In this document: piece by piece, positions 1 to 5,463 of the stretch
Layout: the number at the start of each line of letters is the position of its first letter
How positions within the stretch are numbered: the stretch's first letter is position 1
Assembly: GCA_946482355.1 (NCBI GenBank)
Contig: CAMLRE010000059.1
Location: 1-8,954 of the forward strand
Length of the DNA stretch: 8,954 nucleotides
DNA from: an uncultured Bdellovibrio sp.
Lineage (GTDB): Bacteria > Bdellovibrionota > Bdellovibrionia > Bdellovibrionales > Bdellovibrionaceae
Reading direction: 5' to 3'
Made by a program: the position numbers and the translations under genes
Notes under the pieces: model-generated
Told to the model about the DNA's origin: nothing
Seen by the model: only the letters and a program-made list of their open reading frames with translations
Databases searched by the model: none

Positions 1-2
1 TT

Positions 3-3000
3 CCAACGTGTAATCCTGGCGAAGCGTTAAGTTATAACGGTGTTAGTTTTTCTTGTGAAGCAATCAGTGGCGGTGGTGTGACCAGTTCAACAATCATCGC
101 AGCATTAGGCTATGAGCCTGTTCAACCAGCCAGTGTGACAGGAATGACTTCGCTTGGAAATAACACGTTACCTGCTTTTAGCGGTTCGTACGCTGTTGGT
201 AGTAGCAACGCACAAACTGGTGGCGGTGGATCTAACAACAGTCTTTTTTTAGGTTTTAATAACAGCATCGATAATGGCGGTGGCGGAAGCAATAATGGTT
301 ACGTTATTGGTTACAACAACAAGATCTACAATAACGGAAGTGGTTCTAACGAAACTTTTGTTTTTGGTAGCAATAACACCGTTCAATATTCAGGTTTTGT
401 AATTGGTCGAGGCGTGAGTGCGCCGGCGACAAACGCGATTGTGATCGGTAACGGTTATCAAACATTAAACGTAATGAATAATGACCGCGTAGGTATTGGC
501 ACTTCAAGTCCAGTGACTACGTTAGATGTTTCAGGAGGCGTGCGCATTGGTCAAGAATCAGCAACTTGTGATTCAACGCTAGCCGGAACATTAAGGTATA
601 ACGGCACAAGTTTAGAATTTTGTAATGGAACTTCGTGGAGTGGGTTTAGCGGAAGTGTAACATCAAGTACTGTCATCACAGCCCTTGGTTATACACCGGC
701 CAGCAGTTCAACATTAAATTCAACGATTGCCACGTTATCGAGTGTATCTGCTACGGCGTATTCTGTTTCATCAACAGTGAGTTCTTTATCAGGTTCAGTT
801 TCAACTCTTTCTAGCACGGTTTCGAATTTAGGAACTTCGATCACAGCTATCTCAAGTACCGTTTCAAATCTTTCAGCTTCGATGGCGGCTTTAACTTCAT
901 CGCAATGGACTACAAGTGGCACTACACTTAATTATACCAATGGTAATGTAGGAATCGGCACAAACAACCCAACTTCAAGTTTAACAGTTTCGGGCAGTGC
1001 CTTTATTTCTGGGCCGATGGTAATGGGTAATACGCCACCATCAGGCGGAGTTATTGATTTAGGTCCTCTTTCAGGAGGAAACTATCCCTATAAAGCCCAA
1101 TCTATCAGACAAGAAACTTTGACAGATTTTGGTGGTGCAGGCCCTAGTCTGGTTGCAGCTGAAATTCTTGCTGTAAAATTAAATCCTCAAGCGAATGTGA
1201 ACTCTACGGCGCTAGGCTCGTTTCGTCATATTCAAAACATACCAAGTAATACACAAAATTATTCTGTTATTGTCGGTGATTATACTTTTGTTGAAAACGA
1301 TGGTTCTGGAAATCTGACTGATTTGTATGGAACAATTGCAAACACTTTTCAAAACGGTTCTGGTACCGTAAACACAGTCTATGGTTTTGGATCTCAATCC
1401 TATGTTTACAACGGTTCAGCGACCAATAATATTGCTGGTTATTTCTCTGCTGGCCGGGGTGGTGGAACACTCCAGAATAATTACGGTATTAAAATTGATC
1501 ACGGTTTTGGAAATGTAACTAATAATTATGGTTTATATATTTCTGATCAAACTACAGCGACAGCCTCTGCGCAAAATTTCAATTTGTATTCAGAAGGCCC
1601 TTACACTAAGAACTTTTTCGAAGGTTCTGTTGGTATTGGAGTGCAAGTTCCAACCGCAAAATTACATTTAGCGGCAGGGGTATCAAACTTAGCCCCGTTA
1701 AAATTAACTTCGGGTACTCTTTTGTCGTCTCCAGCATCGGGTGCTATTGAATATGATGGTTTCAATTTATATTTCACTGATGGTGCGAACACACGTCGAA
1801 CAATCGCTACAGGTCCTGGTGTAACGTCAGCGACTATTGCATCAGCTCTTGGATATACACCAGCAAACAGTTCAACTGTGGCAACACTTTCTGGAACGGT
1901 GACAACATTGCAAAACTCTGTAGCCTCGATGTCGGCTTCGCAATGGACAGCTTCGGGTTCAGCTATTAGTTTTTCAACGGGTAATGTCGGTATTGGCACA
2001 TCAAATCCAACGCAAGCTTTAGATGTGAGTGGTTCTATTCGCACGAACAAACTTTTTGCCGCTGACGGTGCCTGGAATTCACCATCTATTACTTTTGCAA
2101 ATTCTCCAGGAACCGGTTTTTTTAATAACGGTGGGTATTTAGGTTTTTCAGTCAATGGCAGCTTGCGTGCGCAAATGACGAATTCAAGTTTTAGTTTTAA
2201 TTCGGGCGGAGCAGGCCCACAGATCTATTTTACAGGTGGTGACGCCGCAAATCCTTCGTATGCGTTTAACGTAGATTCTGATACGGGAATGTTTAATCCT
2301 AACGCGAGTGGTGGAAGTAACGAGTTAGGTTTTTCAACTTCAGGAACTGAGAAACTTCGTATTACTTCAACAGGTAACGTTGGTATCGGAAATACCGCGC
2401 CTTCTGTGTTGTTAGATGTTAAAGGCCCTAACGTAGCGGGATCAAACGTGATTGCACGTTTAAGCAGTACATCAGATTCAACTCTTGTTGGACGTGGTAA
2501 CGGACTTTCTTTTAATTTATTTGATACAGTTAAAATTAATTCAGTTTACACAAGCAACGCGCCCCAGGATTATTCTTTAACTTTTACGACATATCCAGTT
2601 GGCGAAGCTATGCGCATCACGGGTAGTGGTACAGTCGGCATTGGTACAACAAGCCCGAAAGGTCATTTAGACGTAGCAACCTATGATAAGGATACTCGCT
2701 TGAATGTGGTCAATAGATCTTCGACGGTGGCCAGATATCCAACAATTGGAAATTACAATTACGGCGGCACGGTCGGTGGATTTCCTTCTTTTGGAGCGTA
2801 TAGTGCGCGGGGTTCAGAATCTTCGGCTTCGGCGACACAAGCTGGTGATGGATTGGGTGAGCTTTCATTCTGGGGTCATTCGGGTTCTGGTTGGATTCAA
2901 TCGGCAAGAATGATTGCAACTGCAAATACAAATTTTTCTGGATCAAGTGCTGAATCAAATTTAATTTTTCAAACCACGCCAAATGGTAGTACTTCGATTA

Positions 3001-4535
3001 CTGAAGCTATGCGAATTTTAGGGTCTGGTAACGTAGGCATTGGCACAAATGGGCCAGGAGCCAAGCTTCAAGTTTCTGGTGCTGTCATTGTTGGTGCACA
3101 ATCTGGTTCAACAGATGATAATGCCGATTACACTATTTCATCTAACGGACAATTGCATTTACGTGCAAACCAAGCAGGAACTTCAAATACGCAGTACGTA
3201 CACCTTGTTCTTGAAGCGGGAACAGCGGGCAGCGCTAACAGTGCTGTCATCATGCAAACCTTAGGTTCAGAAAGAATGAGAGTTGATTCTACTGGTAATG
3301 TGGGAATTGGCTCGACTGCTCCAAGTGCACGATTAACAGTGGCTTCAGCTGGAAACGCACTGACAGATTATACGGCTCGTTTTCAAAGTAGCGGTGCTGT
3401 TGCAGGAGCTGGTGGTATTTTATTTGATCAAAGTTCAACGTATGCTTACAAAGTTCATACAGCCGGAACGTCGGCTCTTACGGGTTCAATGATTTTTAGC
3501 TATATTGATCCTGTCAGTGGTGCGGTCGTGTACGATAATAACTTAGTTCTGCGTAATGCAAGTGTTGGTATTGGCACCAATAATCCTTTAAAAACGTTGC
3601 ATGTGTCGAATGGAAACTCATCAGGTGGTGGTGTGCAAACGAATGTCCAAGTTGGTGACGTGGGAACTGGCACAGGACCATTATTTCTTACTCACAATGC
3701 GCCGCAAGTGAGTGGTAACTCTTATTACAGTACAGGAACTCGTTATGCTGGTGGCGCCGGTAAGCCAGCCACTATTGATTTTGCAAATGGTCTCCATTTC
3801 TTTACTTCAAATAATGCTGTTGGAGCAGCTGGCGCTCTTGTAACTGATATGACTGAAAGAATGACGATCACAGCCGCCGGAAATGTAGGGATCGGAACAA
3901 CATCTGATACGCTAGCAGGAAAACCAAATAAATTAAATATCGTAAGTAGTAATGCTGCTGGTTATGGTATTGGTATCAGTGTTCCAAATACGGCTGATTC
4001 AAATCAAATCATTTTCGTAAATCCAAACGGTGAAGTTGGTACTGTTAATACGAACGGAACCACAACGACATTCAATACGGCCTCAGATCGTCGTTTAAAA
4101 GGTAATATTCGTGATCTTGAAGAAAATAAAATTGATGACATTTTTAATCGTCTACAACCGCGCCAGTGGGAATGGAAGTACGCCGAAGGTCAACCGCACG
4201 GTGAAGGTTTTATCGCGCAAGAGTTAGCTGAAGTTATTCCTGATGCTGTAACAAAAGGGGATGCTAATCCAGATTTAAAACCGAAAGAAGAAGGTTTTAA
4301 ATTATGGAAAGTCGATTACTCAAAATTAACTCCGTACTTAACGGCAGCTATTCAAAATGTAAGAAAGAAAATTGAAGCTTTATTTGTAACAACTGAAGCT
4401 CACACACGCGAAATTGCTTCGACACAAGAAAAAGTACAGAAGTTAGAAATAGAAAACGCTAATTTAAAAGAAGAAAATAAAGCGATTAAAGACTATCTTT
4501 GCAGTAAAGATCCGACAGCTCCTATTTGTAAATAA
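3..4535 (+). CDS. Giant modular trimeric fibre (MAT-like adhesin), 5'-truncated, with C-terminal S74 chaperone
   Basis: Likely a secreted homotrimeric surface fibre, comparable to Bdellovibrio mosaic adhesive trimer proteins and phage tail fibres. The frame is open from the window edge. The 25 codons before the GTG at 78 read PTCNPGEALSYNG...FSC, which matches residues well inside the downstream paralogue (codons 5929-5979), so the start is upstream and the GTG is an internal valine. If the N-terminus resembles the paralogue's, about 180 residues are missing. In order: a Cys-bracketed YNG motif, an ALGYEP motif, YadA-head-like repeats (231-470), an NVGIGT-like unit, a second YNG module (567-623), a coiled coil (735-893), YG repeats (1302-1550), a shared 53-codon module (1653-1811), a short coiled coil (1878-1931), further NVGIGT units to about 3950, and a Peptidase_S74 domain with coiled coil (4083-4532). 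Composition is Ser/Thr/Gly/Asn-rich with very few Cys. Modules are seen directly; adhesion is inferred from the family. Confidence 0.88.
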   Translation, partial: PTCNPGEALSYNGVSFSCEAISGGGVTSSTIIAALGYEPVQPASVTGMTSLGNNTLPAFSGSYAVGSSNAQTGGGGSNNSLFLGFNNSIDNGGGGSNNGYVIGYNNKIYNNGSGSNETFVFGSNNTVQYSGFVIGRGVSAPATNAIVIGNGYQTLNVMNNDRVGIGTSSPVTTLDVSGGVRIGQESATCDSTLAGTLRYNGTSLEFCNGTSWSGFSGSVTSSTVITALGYTPASSSTLNSTIATLSSVSATAYSVSSTVSSLSGSVSTLSSTVSNLGTSITAISSTVSNLSASMAALTSSQWTTSGTTLNYTNGNVGIGTNNPTSSLTVSGSAFISGPMVMGNTPPSGGVIDLGPLSGGNYPYKAQSIRQETLTDFGGAGPSLVAAEILAVKLNPQANVNSTALGSFRHIQNIPSNTQNYSVIVGDYTFVENDGSGNLTDLYGTIANTFQNGSGTVNTVYGFGSQSYVYNGSATNNIAGYFSAGRGGGTLQNNYGIKIDHGFGNVTNNYGLYISDQTTATASAQNFNLYSEGPYTKNFFEGSVGIGVQVPTAKLHLAAGVSNLAPLKLTSGTLLSSPASGAIEYDGFNLYFTDGANTRRTIATGPGVTSATIASALGYTPANSSTVATLSGTVTTLQNSVASMSASQWTASGSAISFSTGNVGIGTSNPTQALDVSGSIRTNKLFAADGAWNSPSITFANSPGTGFFNNGGYLGFSVNGSLRAQMTNSSFSFNSGGAGPQIYFTGGDAANPSYAFNVDSDTGMFNPNASGGSNELGFSTSGTEKLRITSTGNVGIGNTAPSVLLDVKGPNVAGSNVIARLSSTSDSTLVGRGNGLSFNLFDTVKINSVYTSNAPQDYSLTFTTYPVGEAMRITGSGTVGIGTTSPKGHLDVATYDKDTRLNVVNRSSTVARYPTIGNYNYGGTVGGFPSFGAYSARGSESSASATQAGDGLGELSFWGHSGSGWIQSARMIATANTNFSGSSAESNLIFQTTPNGSTSITEAMRILGSGNVGIGTNGPGAKLQVSGAVIVGAQSGSTDDNADYTISSNGQLHLRANQAGTSNTQYVHLVLEAGTAGSANSAVIMQTLGSERMRVDSTGNVGIGSTAPSARLTVASAGNALTDYTARFQSSGAVAGAGGILFDQSSTYAYKVHTAGTSALTGSMIFSYIDPVSGAVVYDNNLVLRNASVGIGTNNPLKTLHVSNGNSSGGGVQTNVQVGDVGTGTGPLFLTHNAPQVSGNSYYSTGTRYAGGAGKPATIDFANGLHFFTSNNAVGAAGALVTDMTERMTITAAGNVGIGTTSDTLAGKPNKLNIVSSNAAGYGIGISVPNTADSNQIIFVNPNGEVGTVNTNGTTTTFNTASDRRLKGNIRDLEENKIDDIFNRLQPRQWEWKYAEGQPHGEGFIAQELAEVIPDAVTKGDANPDLKPKEEGFKLWKVDYSKLTPYLTAAIQNVRKKIEALFVTTEAHTREIASTQEKVQKLEIENANLKEENKAIKDYLCSKDPTAPICK
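231..470 (+). repeat. YadA-head-like beta-roll repeats in fibre 1
   Basis: Five imperfect protein repeats start at codons 231, 288, 345, 390 and 435. Each has a hydrophobic triplet followed by Gly: SLFLGFNNSI, GYVIGYNNKI, TFVFGSNNTV, GFVIGRGV and AIVIGNGYQT. Unit lengths are 19, 19, 15, 15 and about 12 residues; the first two end in a Gly-rich turn (NGGGG, NNGSG). The xxVIGxxN pattern resembles the left-handed trimeric beta-roll of YadA/Hia-type trimeric autotransporter heads. The fold is inferred from pattern alone. Confidence 0.6.
567..623 (+). other. Cys-bracketed YNG module in fibre 1
   Basis: Cys codons at 567 and 621 enclose AGTLRYNGTSLEF, followed by NGTSW. The same idea occurs at 9-56 (Cys codons 9 and 54) and in the second fibre at 5932-5979 (Cys 5932 and 5977). 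In those two copies the Cys spacing is identical (C-x14-C); here it is C-x17-C. Each copy sits just before a VTS...ALGY motif. Cys is otherwise very rare in these proteins, so an intrachain disulfide that caps a fold is plausible, though not shown. Confidence 0.5.
735..893 (+). repeat. Eight-heptad Ser/Thr-rich coiled coil in fibre 1
   Basis: Core a/d residues recur every 21 bases without a break. The a positions start at 735 (L), 756 (A), 777 (V), 798 (V), 819 (V), 840 (I), 861 (V) and 882 (M). The d positions start at 744 (V), 765 (V), 786 (L), 807 (L), 828 (L), 849 (I), 870 (L) and 891 (L). The other positions are almost all Ser, Thr, Asn, Gly or Ala. Beta-branched a and Leu d residues suit a parallel trimer. 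The segment is preceded by VTS...ALGYTPA (657-701) and followed by TSSQW (894-908), then an NVGIGT unit. Confidence 0.75.
1302..1550 (+). repeat. YG-repeat fibre domain in fibre 1
   Basis: Tandem protein repeats of roughly 16-22 residues share a Gly-Asn turn followed by (N/D)xYG and a short hydrophobic strand: GNLTDLYGTIA, GTVNTVYGFGS, ATNNIAGYFSA, GTLQNNYGIKI and NVTNNYGLYIS. The periodic strand-turn pattern suggests a beta-solenoid or triple beta-helix of the phage tail-fibre kind. It leads into a conventional unit (GSVGIG) at about 1624. No matching block occurs in the visible part of the second fibre, so it may be a specificity insert. Confidence 0.55.
1878..1931 (+). repeat. Three-heptad coiled coil in fibre 1
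   Basis: Core codons are V 1878, L 1887, V 1899, L 1908, V 1920 and M 1929, giving three heptads. The upstream flank is VTS...ALGYTPA (1821-1865) and the downstream flank is ASQW (1935-1946), then an NVGIGT unit. The flanks are the same as those of the 8-heptad segment here and the 11-heptad segment in the second fibre; only the heptad number differs. Confidence 0.65.
4083..4532 (+). other. Peptidase_S74 intramolecular chaperone domain (auto-cleaving) with C-terminal coiled coil
   Basis: The last 150 residues of fibre 1 begin with SDRRLKGNI and contain PRQWEW, GFIAQELAEVIPDAV and VDYSKLTPYL. This is the signature of the endosialidase-type chaperone (Peptidase_S74) at the end of phage tail spikes and bacterial fibres. 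In that family the domain helps the chains trimerise and then cuts itself off just before the Ser, using a Ser-Lys pair five residues apart. Both residues are present: Ser codon 4083, Lys codon 4098. A His lies shortly before GFIAQ. The tail is a charged coiled coil (VQKLEIENANLKEENKAI), and two Cys (CSKDPTAPIC) lie at the extreme C-terminus. Cleavage would release the 150-residue piece. Confidence 0.85.
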
Positions 4536-4568
4536 ATATAAATCATTCGTAGTTTTGTGTCCAGCTAG

Positions 4569-4583
4569 CGGCCCGGCGTTTGC
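4569..4583 (+). promoter_or_regulatory. Candidate sigma-54 (-24/-12) promoter for the hemerythrin gene
   Basis: CGGCCCG-GCGT-TTGC matches the RpoN consensus TGGCACG-N4-TTGC. The invariant GG (4570-4571) and GC (4582-4583) are exactly ten bases apart, and TTGC is perfect. It is a GC-rich patch in an AT-rich spacer. Transcription would start near 4595, about 32 bases before the chosen ATG. No upstream enhancer site was identified, and a single match of this length can arise by chance. Confidence 0.4.
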
Positions 4584-4615
4584 TTTTTACCCTCTATAGA
4601 CATTTTGTGAAGTGA

Positions 4616-4622
4616 AAGGGGG
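4616..4622 (+). promoter_or_regulatory. Shine-Dalgarno that decides the hemerythrin start
   Basis: AAGGGGG lies four bases before the ATG at 4627, close to the AAGGAGG consensus. The alternative in-frame GTG at 4612 has no purine-rich site before it and would place this signal inside the coding region, so the ATG is preferred. Confidence 0.6.
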
Positions 4623-4626
4623 CATT

Positions 4627-5268
4627 ATGGCCATCGCTGATAACCGTGAGACCACATATTCAACGTCGCGCAAAGGCGGGTTGTTTCATGATATCCTGCA
4701 TGACATGCGTAAATCTTTACGCGGTGACGTTCATACAATTGTTGAAATACGCCAGGAGCTTGATCGGTTGCTGCGTAAAAACGCGAAACTGGTTGATGTT
4801 TTAAAAATGCACCACGATTACATGAAAGAATCTTTGGTTGTGTGTTTAGATCGCGACGCGAAGGACGAAGAAAAACAGCAACACTTAGACCGCTTGCTGC
4901 AGCTTTTTGAAATGCACGCCAAAGCAGAAGAACAAACACTATATAAAATTCTTATTGCAAGTTCAGAAAAAGAACCGCGTGTCGAAGGTAACTTAGCACA
5001 AGACGAACACGAACTGATTTATCAAGTTATCGATGATCTTCGCGATATGCATTTCATGTCATTGTGGACAGAAGATGTCGAAGCTAAATCAATGATGCTT
5101 TGTGAATTAATCGCCAACCACTTTAAAAAAGAAGAGGAAGAGGTGTTTCCGCTTGCCACAGATCGGATAAACTCCGGTCAGCTTAATGATATGACCAGCG
5201 ATTATATTAATCTGTGTGATAACTATTTAGGAATGAGCGAGATCCGCGCTAAAGGTATATTTCTATAG
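4627..5268 (+). CDS. Hemerythrin-like HHE domain protein (213 aa)
   Basis: A soluble four-helix-bundle protein expected to bind a di-iron centre. Two HHE half-motifs are visible. The first has His62/His63 (MHHDYM) and His97-x3-Glu101 (MHAKAEE). The second has His128 (DEHELI) and His165-x3-Glu169 (NHFKKEE), followed by VFPLA, typical of the second motif. Spacings of about 35 and 37 residues between first and second ligands fit the family. A 50-residue mostly helical N-terminal extension precedes the domain. No signal peptide or membrane segment is seen, so it is probably cytoplasmic. HHE proteins bind oxygen, sense redox or nitric oxide, or store iron; the sequence does not say which. The ScdA_N domain of YtfE/RIC repair proteins is not recognisable. 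It lies between two fibre genes on the same strand but probably has its own promoter, and no functional link is shown. Confidence 0.8.
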   Translation: MAIADNRETTYSTSRKGGLFHDILHDMRKSLRGDVHTIVEIRQELDRLLRKNAKLVDVLKMHHDYMKESLVVCLDRDAKDEEKQQHLDRLLQLFEMHAKAEEQTLYKILIASSEKEPRVEGNLAQDEHELIYQVIDDLRDMHFMSLWTEDVEAKSMMLCELIANHFKKEEEEVFPLATDRINSGQLNDMTSDYINLCDNYLGMSEIRAKGIFL

Positions 5269-5284
5269 CTGTTTTAACAGCTAT
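5265..5284 (+). terminator. Perfect inverted repeat across the hemerythrin stop; possible weak terminator
   Basis: ATAGCTGTT and AACAGCTAT are perfect reverse complements separated by TT. The left arm includes the TAG stop at 5266-5268. Only TTT follows, and only three of nine stem pairs are G-C, so this is a poor intrinsic terminator. It may instead be a 3'-end hairpin or an operator-like palindrome. Confidence 0.35.
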
Positions 5285-5301
5285 TTAACTGAAATTAAAC
5301 T

Positions 5302-5331
5302 GCGACAGAAAATTATTTTGTGAATTAAAAT
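5302..5331 (+). promoter_or_regulatory. Weak sigma-70-like promoter candidate upstream of fibre 2
   Basis: GCGACA (5302-5307, four of six against TTGACA), an 18-base gap, then TAAAAT (5326-5331, five of six against TATAAT). It would give a leader of about 45 bases before the GTG at 5383. Such AT-rich matches are common by chance. Confidence 0.25.
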
Positions 5332-5349
5332 AGGTAAGTTTTTACGGCT

Positions 5350-5376
5350 TAACTCACTCTGAAAAAGCGCCGATTT
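5350..5376 (+). promoter_or_regulatory. Candidate sigma-28 (FliA-like) promoter of fibre 2
   Basis: TAAC (5350-5353), exactly 15 bases, then GCCGATTT (5369-5376) compares with the FliA consensus TAAA-N15-GCCGATAA, nine of twelve positions with correct spacing. The predicted start of transcription falls near 5383, right at the GTG chosen as the fibre start, which would make the message leaderless or nearly so. FliA-type promoters have been linked to attack-phase genes in Bdellovibrio, which would suit a prey-contact fibre. Candidate only. Confidence 0.42.
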
Positions 5377-5382
5377 GTATGT

Positions 5383-5463
5383 GTGAACTTGAATGTTGGA
5401 CGTACACTGTCTCATTTTGCGACTGCGTTTATGCTGCTATTTAGCGGCTTGTGTGCTTTTGCC
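5383..5463 (+). other. Sec signal peptide of fibre 2
   Basis: Starting at GTG 5383, the first 27 residues have Arg7 in a short n-region, a hydrophobic core (ATAFMLLFSGLCAFA) and an Ala-x-Ala site, with probable signal peptidase I cleavage between Ala27 and Gly28. The Cys at residue 24 is preceded by SGL, which is not a good lipobox, so a lipoprotein is unlikely. Confidence 0.7.

Larger units (their letters stand above)
483..3950 (+). repeat. Ten NVGIGT-type fibre units in fibre 1
   Basis: Ten copies of (G/A)(N/S/T)VGIG(T/N/S/V)xx(P/D), usually followed within four residues by a strand such as LDV, LTV, LHV or LQV, occur between the DRVGIGT copy at 483 and the GNVGIGT copy at 3879. Most are preceded by an amphipathic (E/S)(A/R)MR(I/V) strand. 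Spacing is irregular because different cassettes lie between copies. This unit is common in secreted S74-terminated fibres of Bdellovibrionota and Bacteroidota and in phage tail fibres. It probably marks repeated trimeric beta-structure along the shaft. Confidence 0.8.

Noticed and set aside
78..80. GTG as the start of the first fibre
   Set aside because: The frame is open upstream to the window edge and the upstream codons match an internal motif of the second fibre, so this GTG encodes an internal valine.
689..922. 77-codon - strand open frame
   Set aside because: Exact antisense shadow of the heptad repeat; its apparent Val/Glu periodicity only mirrors the coiled-coil codons.
1601..2155. 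184-codon open frame on the - strand
   Set aside because: It lies wholly inside the fibre reading frame. Ser/Thr/Gly-rich codons leave few antisense stops. No recognisable domain or start signal.
4536..4610. Intrinsic terminator after the first fibre
   Set aside because: The GC-rich stretch followed by TTTTT at 4584-4588 does not fold into a convincing stem, and the same bases fit a sigma-54 promoter better.
4612..4614. GTG as the hemerythrin start
   Set aside because: No ribosome binding site precedes it, whereas ATG 4627 has AAGGGGG four bases upstream.
5431..5433. ATG as the second fibre start
   Set aside because: It would cut the signal peptide to a bare hydrophobic core without a positive n-region, and no Shine-Dalgarno is close. 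It remains possible if transcription starts near 5383.
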